DNA of 64,000 nt from Streptococcus ratti FA-1 = DSM 20564 (GCF_000286075.1 NZ_AJTZ01000005.1:930001-994000), one strand, 5' to 3'; counted from the first letter of the stretch, positions 44,516-54,432 are shown. Numbers and translations are program-made. Notes: a model not told the origin generated them from the sequence alone.

Positions 44516-45258
44516 TTTACCTCAAGTTTTTTTCCGACTGCCAAAGCAATTGTTAAAACTATGATAGCATATCCTGCAAGAATTAACAGGGAGCGAACGG
44601 AAAAATCACCCTTGAAGTAAGAAATTAAGAGATTGTTGAGATGATAAGTTGGCGTAAGCTTGGCTAGCTTTTGCATAAAGTCAGGGAAGCTTGACACTGG
44701 CATCCAAAGTCCGCCCAAAACTGCCAAGCCCATGTAGAAGATATTGGCAACAAGGGAGAGACTTTGGGCTGACTTGATATGAGCAAAAAGAGCGCCAAAA
44801 GGCATAAAACAGATTGCTCCTACAAATAAAAGACTCGCACTAGTCAGCCATTCTCTGGCAGACATATCAACTCCTTTGACAAAGTGTCCTACCGCAAAAA
44901 CCACCAAAATTGCCAACATAAAATGAACAAGAATCGCCAAAATTTTACTAAAGTAGTACTGCCAAATAGGAATAGGACTGTGTTGGATATTTCTAAGACG
45001 GTTGCCATTTCGGTCTTCCTGAAAAGCATAGGGTAAGGAAAAGAAGGCAAAGCTAAGACTAGAAAAAGCTGTCATTTGTATCATATATTGTCGTACCCAA
45101 TAACTCACTTGTTCCTTGGGCATACTGTCTTCATTAGCCCAGATGCTAGTAAATAGCAGAAAAAACGCAAGAGGCATTCCTATTCCCATAATTAAGTTAG
45201 ATAGGGAACGTTTATTGACGAGGTATTCTTGGTGTAAAATGGCTTTAAACGTTTTCAT
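44512..45258 (-). CDS. ABC transporter permease (ABC-2 type)
   Basis: 248 aa from the ATG at 45258, with AAAGGAG 8 nt before it; the longer open frame to 45282 reads back into the ATPase gene. About six membrane helices, and the ABC-2 pattern of a short N-terminal cytoplasmic helix (FKAILHQEYLVNKRSLSNLI). With the upstream ATPase it forms an exporter of unknown substrate, perhaps an antimicrobial peptide or lipid given the linked two-component system. Confidence 0.87.
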   Translation of the reverse strand: MKTFKAILHQEYLVNKRSLSNLIMGIGMPLAFFLLFTSIWANEDSMPKEQVSYWVRQYMIQMTAFSSLSFAFFSLPYAFQEDRNGNRLRNIQHSPIPIWQYYFSKILAILVHFMLAILVVFAVGHFVKGVDMSAREWLTSASLLFVGAICFMPFGALFAHIKSAQSLSLVANIFYMGLAVLGGLWMPVSSFPDFMQKLAKLTPTYHLNNLLISYFKGDFSVRSLLILAGYAIIVLTIALAVGKKLEVK

Positions 45259-46141
45259 GGTCTTGCTCCTTTGCCATATCAAAGATAGTATTTAACAGTG
45301 TGCGGTTGGTCATTTCGATGTCTTCAATAGGACATTTGGCTTCTGAGATTAAGTCCCAAATCAGCTGCGGCTGTTTGCTGCTAAAGGAAATAGTATCTGT
45401 TTTGATGGTCAGATCTTGAATTTCCTGCCCCTCAACGGCAAAGAGGTAATCAGCCGGCAGAGTGAAGACTTTTTCCTTTTCTTCAGAACGTAGGAGATAA
45501 GGCGTAGTGTCGCGCAGCAATTTTCCTTCATGCAAGACTAAAATTCTGTCTGCCGTATGTTCCACTTCTTCAATATAATGACTGGAATAAATAATGGTCT
45601 TGCCTGCTTTTTTCAGCTCAGCAATAATTTCCCAAAAACGCTTTCGTGTACTGGTATCCATACCCGCCGTTGGCTCGTCCAAGATAAGAATATCAGGTTG
45701 ACCCACCAAGACTTGAACAAAAGCCAAAAGCCGTCTTTGACCGCCAGATAATTTCTCAGCAAATTGATTTTTCTGCTGTTCTGTAAATTGTAGCAAGTCA
45801 TCAATGTCCTTATCTGTTAGCGGATTTGGATAAATGGCTTTTTGAAAGTCTAAAAGCTCTGAAACTTTCATCTTCTGCTCAGTCTGATTTTCTTGGAAAA
45901 GGATACCGACTTTAGATCTTAGCTGTAAGGCTTGAGCTGCCTGACCAAGAACATTCACTTTTCCTGTCGTTGGTAAATAATCTCCCAGAAGGCAGTTAAA
46001 AAGTGTTGTTTTCCCTGAGCCGTTGGGACCAATGAGCGCTAAACAATCGCCTTCATTAACCTCAAAAGAGAGGTTTTTCAGCACCTTTTTATCCTTAAAA
46101 TTTTTTGTCAGCTGTGACACCTTAATTACTGTTCCAGTCAT
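45245..46141 (-). CDS. ABC transporter ATP-binding protein (drug/peptide export type)
   Basis: 298 aa. Walker A GPNGSGKTTLF (about 38-48), Q-loop LFQENQTEQ, signature LSGGQRRLLAF, Walker B ILILDEPTAGMD, H-loop IYSSHYIEE, and an 80-residue C-terminal extension of the CcmA/DrrA class. First gene of the exporter/two-component operon; its end overlaps the permease gene by 14 bp. Confidence 0.9.
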   Translation of the reverse strand: MTGTVIKVSQLTKNFKDKKVLKNLSFEVNEGDCLALIGPNGSGKTTLFNCLLGDYLPTTGKVNVLGQAAQALQLRSKVGILFQENQTEQKMKVSELLDFQKAIYPNPLTDKDIDDLLQFTEQQKNQFAEKLSGGQRRLLAFVQVLVGQPDILILDEPTAGMDTSTRKRFWEIIAELKKAGKTIIYSSHYIEEVEHTADRILVLHEGKLLRDTTPYLLRSEEKEKVFTLPADYLFAVEGQEIQDLTIKTDTISFSSKQPQLIWDLISEAKCPIEDIEMTNRTLLNTIFDMAKEQDHENV

Positions 46142-46314
46142 GCTAGTTCTCCTTTGCTCTGTTAACAGTTAAAAATATTTATCTGGATCAAAAAAACATA
46201 CATCAGTCCTATGTTAAGATAAGCCCTATACCAAGCATTTCTGCTATCGCTACCAAAAACACTAAAAAGTAAGCAACACGTAGTATTTTATTGATTCCTT
46301 TACTTTCTGTCTTT

Positions 46315-46382
46315 ATTATAAAAAATAAAAGACACTCCGTGTAGCACAGAATGTCATATCGTGACATGACTTTTGTCATATC
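46315..46382 (-). promoter_or_regulatory. Promoter with activator-type direct repeats for the ABC/two-component operon
   Basis: On the minus strand the -10 is TATAAT (46315-46320), with no good -35 box. The direct repeat GATATGACA occurs twice (plus TGTCATATC at 46352-46360 and 46374-46382), spaced exactly 22 bp, with an inverted TCATGTCA between. About 45-75 bp upstream of the start, this suits a LuxR-type activator. The remaining 170 bp up to the ATPase gene shows nothing further. Confidence 0.5.
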
Positions 46383-46458
46383 TAATTTGTGATGGCTGAG
46401 TTTGCACAGCTGGCTCGGTCAAAAACAGAGCCTAGCAGACAATCTTAGCTAAATACCA

Positions 46459-47391
46459 TCATTTCTTATTTTCGTCATCTTTTTTAGCTATATAGTCCCG
46501 TCTGGACTGGATAATAGTAATGATGTTGCCGCGTCTTGGCTTAAATTCTTTAACGTATTTTTTCTGATAGCTGGCATTTAAAACAGCACCTAAAATCAAA
46601 ATTCTGGCAAAGACAATAAACCACAGCATTAAAGCAAACAAAGTCACCGAGCCAAAAATCCGAAGATTTTCCATACTGGCAGTGGCATAGTTCAGATAAG
46701 TCCCAAACAAGCTCGTCATCGTAAAGAAGAGAATACTGGTAAAGACTGTTCCCGGCAGAATATAGCGGACTTTTCTAATTCGGACATTAGGCAAAATATA
46801 GTAGAGAACCGCTAAGGCAACGAAGAAAATTGCGGCCGTTACCGGCTGGGTTAAATTCATCAAAATATCATACAAATCCTGATTGAGATAGGAATTGTGA
46901 TAGAGGAAGGTCAGCACCGTCTTACCAAAAGTTGACAGCATAATAGCCATTGCCAAAAAGAAGATTACTAGTAGACTGGCAAAGATACCTACCATATGTC
47001 CTAAAATTAAGTCACGATGGCTTTGAATACCATAGGACTTATTCATTGATTTTTGCAGGAAAATCAAACTTTTCGACATCGTCCACAGACCTGTCACAAT
47101 AGCCAGCCATAAGAGACTGGTAGACGGCTTATTAAAAATCCCCACCACAATACCCGATGTGCTTTCATAAAGCTGTTCAGGCAGATTATTCTTCATAAAA
47201 GATAAAAGCTCTGAAGTATCAATATTAAGATAAGGAAACAGGTTAGCAAGCAAGATTAAAAAGGGAAAGATAGTCAGAATCAGATAATAGGCTACTGCTA
47301 TGCTAGAGAGATCCATCTCAGAGCTTTTATAATAGGTTAAAAAATTCTGAACATACTGGCTTGCCTGTAATTTTTCAATAAACTTTTTCAC
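46459..47391 (-). CDS. YihY/BrkB-family membrane protein
   Basis: 310 aa with six membrane helices (first ISSIAVAYYLILTIFPFLIL-like at about 30-50). YihY/virulence factor BrkB family, once mis-annotated as RNase BN. Function uncertain. Basic Lys-rich C terminus. 11 bp downstream of map, so likely co-transcribed. Confidence 0.85.
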   Translation of the reverse strand: MKKFIEKLQASQYVQNFLTYYKSSEMDLSSIAVAYYLILTIFPFLILLANLFPYLNIDTSELLSFMKNNLPEQLYESTSGIVVGIFNKPSTSLLWLAIVTGLWTMSKSLIFLQKSMNKSYGIQSHRDLILGHMVGIFASLLVIFFLAMAIMLSTFGKTVLTFLYHNSYLNQDLYDILMNLTQPVTAAIFFVALAVLYYILPNVRIRKVRYILPGTVFTSILFFTMTSLFGTYLNYATASMENLRIFGSVTLFALMLWFIVFARILILGAVLNASYQKKYVKEFKPRRGNIITIIQSRRDYIAKKDDENKK

Positions 47392-47402
47392 TGCAACTCC
47401 TG

Positions 47403-48263
47403 TTAGTAGGTGCCCTCTTCTCCTTGGCTGGTAAGAATACGCGGTCCGTCTTTTGTAATAACAAACTGATGTTCATATTGGCAGGAAAGGCCTCCGTCCA
47501 ACGTTTTGTGAGCCCAGCCTGTCTGCATATCGGTGTCAATTTCCCAAGTTCCCGTATTAATCATGGGCTCAATTGTCAGCACCATTCCTTCCTTCAAGCG
47601 CAGACCGCGGCCAGCTCGGCCATAGTGGGGAACATTGGGCTCTTCATGCATAGTCGGACCGACACCGTGGCCGACTAAATCACGGACAACACCATAGCCA
47701 AAGCTCTCAGCATATTCCTGAATGGCCGCACCAATATCACCGATACGGTTGCCGACCACAGCTTTTTCAATTCCTCTGTAAAGGCATTCTTTAGTAACAT
47801 CCATGAGTTTTTTGACTTCTTCAGAAACATTCCCGACAGCATAGGACCAGCAAGAATCAGCGATGCCGCCGCGAAAACTGTCTGTATATTTTTTGACTTC
47901 AGCAACATTATCAAAATTCAATTTTGACACATCCAAATCTTCCTTGGCAATAGGACCGCCAAGAACCATGTCAACTTTAAGAAGATCACCTTCCTTCAAA
48001 GTATAATGTCGCGGAAAAGCATGAGCCACCTCATCATTTAACCCGCAGCAGGTTGCATAGGGATAGTCCATAAAATGACCGTCTGCTCCAATTTGTAAGG
48101 GCAGGAAATTTTCTTCCTTGCAGCGCCTGCGGACATATTCTTCAATTTCCCACATGTCCAGTCCCGGCTTAATCAAATCACGCAAACCGATATGAATGCT
48201 GGCTAAAAAATCGCCGGCCTCATCCATGGCTTCAATTTCACGCGCTGATTTCAATGTAATCAT
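47403..48263 (-). CDS. map: Methionine aminopeptidase, type I
   Basis: 286 aa, pita-bread fold. Metal ligands Asp in LLKVDMVLGG and further downstream, His in GHGVGPTMHEEPNVPHYG, and Glu in LTIEPMINTGTW. It removes N-terminal Met from new proteins. About 40 residues longer than the E. coli enzyme, as usual in streptococci. 21 bp after the spxR-like gene. Confidence 0.95.
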   Translation of the reverse strand: MITLKSAREIEAMDEAGDFLASIHIGLRDLIKPGLDMWEIEEYVRRRCKEENFLPLQIGADGHFMDYPYATCCGLNDEVAHAFPRHYTLKEGDLLKVDMVLGGPIAKEDLDVSKLNFDNVAEVKKYTDSFRGGIADSCWSYAVGNVSEEVKKLMDVTKECLYRGIEKAVVGNRIGDIGAAIQEYAESFGYGVVRDLVGHGVGPTMHEEPNVPHYGRAGRGLRLKEGMVLTIEPMINTGTWEIDTDMQTGWAHKTLDGGLSCQYEHQFVITKDGPRILTSQGEEGTY

Positions 48264-48284
48264 GTTTTATTTAACTCCTTAGTT

Positions 48285-49568
48285 TTAATTCAATTTTGTC
48301 GTAACGACGGCTTTGGTAACAACCTGGCTGCCGTGGTAAATTTCAAAGTCAAGCGTCGCACTCCGTCGGTTTTCAGTGATAACCTTGGGCTGAATTTTCA
48401 GCAGGTCATCAATTTGAACGGCCTGTAAAAAGTATAACATCATTTGTTCAATAATGATATTCTTTTTATGCTTTTGCGTCAAGACGCGCATGGTGATATC
48501 CTTCAAAAATTCCGTTAAAACACCGTGCGCCAGATTTCCTGCCGGATCAATCATAGTCGGCTCCACCACAAATTGAAAGCCAGTTTTTTCCTCCTGCAGA
48601 TTGGCGGTAATCTGTTCACTATAGGTATAAGTGCTGGTTCTTTGAAAATTTTGCAGGTTTTCCATTACCTGCCTGCGCGTGATAACTCCTAAAAGACTGT
48701 AGTCTTCCTTAACCACCGGCAGCATATCATAATCTTCAAAAATCATTTTTTGGCTGATATTGGCCAGACTAAGTGTCGGTTTTGCAACTACAGGATTTTT
48801 AGTCATCAGCTGATTAAGAATCACATTGGGATCCTTGCCCGCTACATCTCTCATACTGATAACACCGACAACCATATTATGGCTGTTGATGACCGGATAG
48901 CGCACATGGTTGGTCTTTTTAATCAGATTGTTATAGTCTTTGACGGTGTCTGTGTCGTGCAGAAAGCCATGATAAATCTTTTCCTCATAAACTTCTTCAA
49001 CGGTCTTAATATCAGTCTTGATGCGAACATTGGAAAGAGCTTGATTGATAAGTGTGGCAACGGTAAAAGTATCATAGTTAGATATCATAACTGGAATTCC
49101 CAGCTGATTGGACGTTTCACGCACTCTTTCAGACACAGGAAAACCTCCTGTTACGAGGATTGCGTTCTTATTTTGCAGAGCCAAAAGCTGAATATTTTCG
49201 CGGTCTCCGACAATCAAAAGACCATCCTTGGTCAGATAGCGGTGAATATTGTCAATGGTCATGGCACCGATAGAAAACTTGCTGAATTCATGGCTGAGTC
49301 CAGATTGGCCAGAGACACCTTCTGACTCGCTGATATTGGCAATTTCCTTGTAAGTCAGCTTATTTAAGCGCACACGCACCTTTTTTTCAACACGAATAGT
49401 CCCGCTGCGCGGCCGAGTCTCAACAATTCCGCGGTTTTCAGCTTCTTTAATAGCCCGATAGGCAGTCCCGTCACTAACTTTCAAATGATTTGAAATGCTT
49501 CTGACACTGACGCGTTTGCCGATGGCCAGATTTTCCAAATATTCTAAAATATCTTGATGCTTACTCAT
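48285..49568 (-). CDS. spxR: DRTGG-CBS-hotdog regulator, SpxR/YtoI family
   Basis: 427 aa from the ATG at 49568 (GGTGAGAAG upstream, after the end of the acetyltransferase gene). N-terminal helix-turn-helix (about 10-55: SVRSISNHLKVSDGTAYRAI), DRTGG domain (about 75-180), paired CBS domains (about 190-305) and a C-terminal hotdog thioesterase-like domain (about 320-425). In S. pneumoniae the homologue SpxR regulates pyruvate oxidase spxB; adenine-nucleotide or acyl-CoA sensing is inferred from the domains. The gene symbol is by homology. Confidence 0.85.
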   Translation of the reverse strand: MSKHQDILEYLENLAIGKRVSVRSISNHLKVSDGTAYRAIKEAENRGIVETRPRSGTIRVEKKVRVRLNKLTYKEIANISESEGVSGQSGLSHEFSKFSIGAMTIDNIHRYLTKDGLLIVGDRENIQLLALQNKNAILVTGGFPVSERVRETSNQLGIPVMISNYDTFTVATLINQALSNVRIKTDIKTVEEVYEEKIYHGFLHDTDTVKDYNNLIKKTNHVRYPVINSHNMVVGVISMRDVAGKDPNVILNQLMTKNPVVAKPTLSLANISQKMIFEDYDMLPVVKEDYSLLGVITRRQVMENLQNFQRTSTYTYSEQITANLQEEKTGFQFVVEPTMIDPAGNLAHGVLTEFLKDITMRVLTQKHKKNIIIEQMMLYFLQAVQIDDLLKIQPKVITENRRSATLDFEIYHGSQVVTKAVVTTKLN

Positions 49569-50115
49569 CTGTCTTCTCACCTATCCTTCGTTCATATCTT
49601 AAATAATCACGCATCTTATGAGTGTAGCGGTCGCTTCCTTTAAACTGTTTGACCAAACTAAAACCGGCTTTTTCTGCTACTCTGGCACTGGCTGCATTCT
49701 CCTTATGAATAACAATCTGCAGCAGCTTTAAATCAAATTCCTGAAAGGCCAGAAAAACCAGATTTTTGAGAGCCTCAGTTGTCAGTCCCTGTCCCCAGTA
49801 ATCCTTATGCAAAAAATAGCCAATCTCCGCCCTTTTAGCCGTCACATCAAGTTTATCAAAACGGATAGCTCCTATCATTTTATGATTTTCCTTGTGCTCT
49901 AGAGCCCAGACACCCAAAGGATTTTTCATAAAATAATGAACGAGCAAAAAATCACTCTCAGCCAGACTAGCCTGATGAGGGAAAATAAAAGGCAGATTCT
50001 GTTTATTCCCAGTTATTTCATAAAAATCTTTGTGATCTTTAAAGGCAAAGGGACGCATAAAAAGATGCTGGGTCTCAAATTCTGAAAAACGTCCTAACTG
50101 TGTCCATATATCCAT
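49561..50115 (-). CDS. GNAT acetyltransferase, RimJ/RimL type
   Basis: 184 aa. Acetyl-CoA-binding region GYFLHKDYWGQGLTTEALKN (about 100-119), and ENAASARVAEKAGF typical of RimJ/RimL-like enzymes. Substrate unknown. No ribosome-binding site precedes the ATG; a TTGACT-17-TAATAT promoter ends 6 nt before it, predicting a leaderless mRNA. It overlaps the start of the spxR-like gene by 8 bp. Confidence 0.85.
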   Translation of the reverse strand: MDIWTQLGRFSEFETQHLFMRPFAFKDHKDFYEITGNKQNLPFIFPHQASLAESDFLLVHYFMKNPLGVWALEHKENHKMIGAIRFDKLDVTAKRAEIGYFLHKDYWGQGLTTEALKNLVFLAFQEFDLKLLQIVIHKENAASARVAEKAGFSLVKQFKGSDRYTHKMRDYLRYERRIGEKTDE

Positions 50116-50121
50116 ATTGTT

Positions 50122-50150
50122 ATATTACAGTTTTTCGAGCCAAGAGTCAA
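50122..50150 (-). promoter_or_regulatory. Promoter for a leaderless mRNA of the GNAT-spxR-map-yihY group
   Basis: On the minus strand, TTGACT (50145-50150), a 17-bp spacer and TAATAT (50122-50127). The ATG starts at 50115, the expected +1. Confidence 0.65.
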
Positions 50151-50211
50151 AGAAAAATGCAGGCTTTTTTAAGAATTTAAGGGTTATAAAATACTATAAC
50201 AGTTGTTTAAC

Positions 50212-50250
50212 TAAAAAGAAAAATGCTGTCTGAATTTTTTGGCAGACAGC
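50212..50250 (-). terminator. Terminator of the flavodoxin-aldo/keto reductase unit
   Basis: On the minus strand, GCTGTCTG pairs with CAGACAGC (50225-50232 with 50243-50250), followed by ATTTTTCTTTTT. Confidence 0.82.
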
Positions 50251-50332
50251 TATCAATTTTCTAAAAGTCAAAGAAAAAAACGAGACAGTGCAGTTCTTAG
50301 CTGGCAGTCCTTGCTTATTTCCGTCTTTTCCA

Positions 50333-51322
50333 TCAAAGAGCTCCCACAACCTTATGAGGCAGGTATTTCTCATCCAGATAAGCCATATCTTCATCAGTCA
50401 GTTTTAGATCAAAAGCACCCATGAAATCATCAAGGTATTTTTCCTTAGTAACACCTACAATTGGAGAATCCATACCCTTTTGCCAAAGCCAAGCTAGAGC
50501 AATCTGGGCACGCGTATGGTCATACTTATCAGCCAGTTCTGCAACACGTCTGACGATGGCCATATCCTCTCCCTCTGTGCTGTCGTATTTTGTTCTGGCA
50601 AAACTGTCCGTATGGCTGCGGGCAGTATCTGCATCCCAGTCGCGAACGACCCGCCCTGCTGCAAAAGGACTGTAAGGAGCTAAGCCGACACCGGAGTCCT
50701 TGCAAAACGGAATCATTTCTCTTTCGTCTTCGCGATAGAGCATATTATAGTGATTCTGCATAAGGGAAAACTTGGTCCAGCCGTTTTTCTCAGCAAGGTA
50801 CTGAGCCTTTTGGAACTGCCAGGCATACATGGCTGATGCTCCCAGATAGCGAACCTTGCCGGAGCGCACCAAGTCATTAAGTGCGGACATGGTTTCTTCA
50901 ATCGGTGTATTGTAATCCCAGCGATGAATATAAAGAATGTCAATATAATCCATCCCCAAGCGTTTAAGACTGGCTTCAGCCTGATTGAAAATAGCCTTGC
51001 GGGAGAGCCCTCTCGTATTGCGGCCTTCATGCTGGCCATCACCAAAGAAAAGTTTGGTTGCAAGAACAATCTCATCACGATCAGCAAAGTCGCGGATGGC
51101 CCGTCCCATAAATTCTTCGCTGGATCCCTGCGTATAGGTATTAGCCGTATCAAAAAAATTAATGCCTAAATCCAGCGCCTTTTTCATAATCTGCCGTGTT
51201 TTATTCTCATCTAAAACCCAACCTTGATGCTGACCGCCAAGGCGACGGTCGCCAAAGCTCATGCCGCCCAGACAGATTTTTGAAACTTCAAGCCCTGTCT
51301 TGCCCAATTTTGTATATTCCAT
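50333..51322 (-). CDS. Aldo/keto reductase
   Basis: 329 aa from the ATG at 51322, chosen for the GGAGG just upstream. AKR fold: Asp-Tyr pair in INFFDTANTYTQGSSEE, catalytic Lys in ATKLFFG, His in DILYIHRWDY, and NADPH site GVTKEKYLDDF near the C terminus. It reduces aldehydes or ketones with NADPH. Likely co-transcribed behind the flavodoxin gene from a MerR-type promoter, which points to aldehyde or electrophile stress. Confidence 0.9.
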   Translation of the reverse strand: MEYTKLGKTGLEVSKICLGGMSFGDRRLGGQHQGWVLDENKTRQIMKKALDLGINFFDTANTYTQGSSEEFMGRAIRDFADRDEIVLATKLFFGDGQHEGRNTRGLSRKAIFNQAEASLKRLGMDYIDILYIHRWDYNTPIEETMSALNDLVRSGKVRYLGASAMYAWQFQKAQYLAEKNGWTKFSLMQNHYNMLYREDEREMIPFCKDSGVGLAPYSPFAAGRVVRDWDADTARSHTDSFARTKYDSTEGEDMAIVRRVAELADKYDHTRAQIALAWLWQKGMDSPIVGVTKEKYLDDFMGAFDLKLTDEDMAYLDEKYLPHKVVGAL

Positions 51323-51457
51323 GATCGTTTCCTCCGTTCTTCTATCAGCACTTTTATCCATTTTGACGAACAGCGGCTCTTTGTTTTTTTAGATGTGATA
51401 AAAGACTCAGCTTAAATAGTTATTCTGCCGCTTGTTTAACAAGGTTTTCTTCTAAAA

Positions 51458-51919
51458 CTAAATTGTTTTCAGCCAGTTCTTAATGCTGAAAGGACTTGAT
51501 AAAATCCTGCCTTGCGGTAGCCTAAGACCAGTCCACTGCTCCATCGCCCTTTGCGCATCATAGTAATCAGAACCGCCTGAGGTTGCAAAAGCAGCCACTG
51601 CTTTTCCTGTCAGATCAAGATCTTCAAGAACCGTACGGATAATCTTGGGAGGGATTCCCCACCAAATCGGATGACCGATGATAATTTGATCATAAAGAGT
51701 CAAATCCGGCAGAGTGCCGCGGTAAGCAGGACGGCTGTCTTCGTCCTTTTGTTCCTGATTGGCTCGGCAGTTTGCATTGGTCCAAGTCAAATCTGCTGCC
51801 GTATACTCTTTTGCAGGCAGTATTCGGTAAAGATCGGCTCCTAATTCCTGGGCCAGCATTTCTGCAACTTTTTTCGTGTTTCCGGTATTTGAAAAATAGA
51901 GAACAAGCGTCTTTGCCAT
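51458..51919 (-). CDS. Flavodoxin-family protein
   Basis: 153 aa. FMN phosphate loop SNTGNTKKVAEML (about 10-22), and further flavin loops at HPIWWGIPP (about 89-97) and ATSGGSDYYDAQRA. Longer and more WrbA/quinone-reductase-like than classical electron-carrier flavodoxin. AGGAGGAAAAAGC ribosome-binding region. First gene behind the 19-bp-spacer promoter. Confidence 0.88.
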   Translation of the reverse strand: MAKTLVLYFSNTGNTKKVAEMLAQELGADLYRILPAKEYTAADLTWTNANCRANQEQKDEDSRPAYRGTLPDLTLYDQIIIGHPIWWGIPPKIIRTVLEDLDLTGKAVAAFATSGGSDYYDAQRAMEQWTGLRLPQGRILSSPFSIKNWLKTI

Positions 51920-51950
51920 AGCTTTTTCCTCCTTTGTTTAAGCTGCTTCC

Positions 51951-51981
51951 ATTATAAACCTTGAAGTCAGCTCCAAGTCAA
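51951..51981 (-). promoter_or_regulatory. MerR-family promoter and operator for flavodoxin/aldo-keto reductase
   Basis: On the minus strand, TTGACT (51976-51981), an over-long 19-bp spacer and TATAAT (51951-51956). The spacer contains the dyad CTTGGAGCTGACTTCAAG (51960-51977), typical of MerR regulators such as NmlR/AdhR. No merR gene lies in the window. Confidence 0.75.
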
Positions 51982-52104
51982 GTAAAATAAGTATTTAAAC
52001 TTTTGAAAGATCAAAAAACTCTTTCTCCTGGGGTTCAGCCAAATTGGAAAAGTTTGAATTATTCAAGTTTTCTAGACAGACAGGCTTTGTCTCATAGATC
52101 GCAA

Positions 52105-52138
52105 AAAAATCTGGGATCAAAAACAATCCCAGATTTTT
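52105..52138. terminator. Terminator of malQP
   Basis: A perfect 13-bp stem AAAAATCTGGGAT/ATCCCAGATTTTT, 15 bp after the malP stop. The remaining 100-150 bp up to the MerR-type promoter shows no gene. Confidence 0.92.
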
Positions 52139-52152
52139 ACATAGATTTTATT

Positions 52153-54432
52153 TTACAAACTATGCCAAATATCCTTGTCATATTGTTCAATGGTTCTGTC
52201 TGATGAGAAGAAACCAGCTTTGGCAATATTTTGAATCACTTTTTGATTCCATAAATCTTGGTCTTCATAATCTGCCAGCATTTCTTCTTTCTTAACAATG
52301 TATTCCTTCAAATCAATCAAGGTCATGAACCAATCTTTATTAATAAGTTCATGGTAAAGGCGTTCCAAGCGTTCTTTTTTACCCAAAGCAAGAATGGCAT
52401 CACTAACAATGAAATCTACAGCCTCTTTGATAGCAGCATCATTAGTATAGTAGTCTTTAGAAACATAGCCTTGCTTATCGTAGAGATCAATAATAGTATC
52501 TGAATCCTTACCAAAAATGTAAATATTATCTGAACCAACCAGCTCAGCAATTTCCACATTGGCACCATCCATAGTACCCAGTGTCAAAGCACCATTAAGC
52601 ATGAATTTCATGTTACCTGTACCGGAAGCTTCTTTGGAAGCCAAAGAAATTTGTTCTGAAATGTCAGTAGCTGGAATCAATTTTTCAGCCACAGTCACAT
52701 TGTAATTTTCAACAAGGAAGACATTCAGATAAGGGCTGACCTCAGGATCGTTATTGATTAGTTCTGATAAACAAAGAATCAAATGAATGATGTCTTGGGC
52801 AATGGTATAGGCAGGCGCTGCCTTACCACCAAAGATAACGGTAATTTTGCGTTTTGGAAGATTGCCTTTTTTGATTTCCAGATATTTATGAATGACATAA
52901 AGAGCATTCATTTGCTGACGCTTATATTCGTGGAAACGCTTGATTTGCGTATCAATAATAGAATTTTCATCAAGATTGATGCCCTTATTTTCCTTAAGAT
53001 AACGCTTGAGAGCCAATTTGTTGTTAAACTTGATTTTTGCTAACTGTTCATGAACAGTCTTATCATCCGCAAAGGCCAGCAACTTTTCAAGCTCAGTAGC
53101 ATCTTCAAGATAACCGTCACCAATTAATTCTTTAATATAGGCTGCCAAATCTTGGTTGGCAAATTCCAGCCAGCGGCGGAAGGTGATCCCATTGGTCTTG
53201 TTATTGAATTTTTCTGGATAGATATCATAGAAAGGTTTTAATTCACTGTTTTTCAAAATTTCAGTATGAAGAGCAGCAACTCCGTTAACACTGGTTGAAA
53301 AATGAATATCCATATGAGCCATGTGAACACGGTCATCCCTGTCAATGATTTGAACAGCATCGTCCTTATACTCACTGCGAACAATACGGTCTAAATGCTC
53401 AATGATGGTTACCAAATGCGGCACGACTTCATTAAGATATTCCAAAGGCCATTTTTCAAGTGCTTCTGCCAGAATCGTATGATTCGTATAGCCAATCATG
53501 TTTTTAACGATGTCTACCGCTTCATAAAAGTCCAAACCATGCTTTTCATTCAAGAGACGAATAAGCTCTGGAATAACCATGGATGGATGAGTATCATTGA
53601 TTTGCACATAAGCATAGTCAGCTAAATCATGCAGATTTGAGCCACGTTCGATAGCTTCGTCAATCAAGAGCTGAGCTGCATTGGAAACCATGAAATATTG
53701 CTGATAAATGCGCAGCAACTCACCATTTTTATCAGAGTCATCAGGATAAAGGAAAAGAGTAAGGTTCTTCTTAATCTCTGTCTTATCAAAAGTAATGCCG
53801 TCTTTAATCAAACCATAATCAAGTCCGTCAATATCAAAGAGATTAAGGTAATTTTTACTATCCTTGTGATAGCCCAAAATATCAATACGATCCAGTTTTG
53901 ACTTGAGAGTAAAATCACGGAAAGGGATATCATAAGAAATGTCAGTCGGCACCAGCCAAGAATCGTCTTCAATCCAGTAATTCGGTTCAGCTTCCTGCTG
54001 ATTATCACGAAAAACTTGTTTGAAGAGTCCGCAATGATAGTTGAGTCCTACACCTTCACCATTAATACCAAGCGTTGACATGGAGTCTATGAAGCAAGAA
54101 GCCAAGCGTCCCAAACCACCATTACCGAGTGATGGTTCTAATTCCACATCTTCTACTTGACTAATAGATTTGCCAGCTGCAGCTAATTCATCTTTAACTG
54201 TCTTATAAAGACCAAGATTAATCAAATTATTTGACAGCAATTTCCCGATTAAGAATTCAGCAGAAATATAATAAACCTTGCGTTTAGACGTATTTTTAGG
54301 TATATCTTTTGCCGCTTCTTTGACAAAATGCAAGAGTTGAACATAAATCTCTTTATTACTTAATTGTGATAATTCTTGACCAGTTTTTTCCTGAACGTAG
54401 TTAGTAAATTGTTTTTTTGTCATTTTCTTCAT
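52153..54432 (-). CDS. malP: Maltodextrin phosphorylase
   Basis: 759 aa, GT35. PLP Lys in [14 protein letters not shown], active-site segments [16 protein letters not shown] and [13 protein letters not shown]. It phosphorolyses imported maltodextrins to glucose-1-phosphate. Its start overlaps malQ by 32 bp; a Met three codons later shortens the overlap, and AAAGGGG upstream could serve either. Distinct from glgP at 27721. Confidence 0.94.
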   Translation of the reverse strand: MKKMTKKQFTNYVQEKTGQELSQLSNKEIYVQLLHFVKEAAKDIPKNTSKRKVYYISAEFLIGKLLSNNLINLGLYKTVKDELAAAGKSISQVEDVELEPSLGNGGLGRLASCFIDSMSTLGINGEGVGLNYHCGLFKQVFRDNQQEAEPNYWIEDDSWLVPTDISYDIPFRDFTLKSKLDRIDILGYHKDSKNYLNLFDIDGLDYGLIKDGITFDKTEIKKNLTLFLYPDDSDKNGELLRIYQQYFMVSNAAQLLIDEAIERGSNLHDLADYAYVQINDTHPSMVIPELIRLLNEKHGLDFYEAVDIVKNMIGYTNHTILAEALEKWPLEYLNEVVPHLVTIIEHLDRIVRSEYKDDAVQIIDRDDRVHMAHMDIHFSTSVNGVAALHTEILKNSELKPFYDIYPEKFNNKTNGITFRRWLEFANQDLAAYIKELIGDGYLEDATELEKLLAFADDKTVHEQLAKIKFNNKLALKRYLKENKGINLDENSIIDTQIKRFHEYKRQQMNALYVIHKYLEIKKGNLPKRKITVIFGGKAAPAYTIAQDIIHLILCLSELINNDPEVSPYLNVFLVENYNVTVAEKLIPATDISEQISLASKEASGTGNMKFMLNGALTLGTMDGANVEIAELVGSDNIYIFGKDSDTIIDLYDKQGYVSKDYYTNDAAIKEAVDFIVSDAILALGKKERLERLYHELINKDWFMTLIDLKEYIVKKEEMLADYEDQDLWNQKVIQNIAKAGFFSSDRTIEQYDKDIWHSL

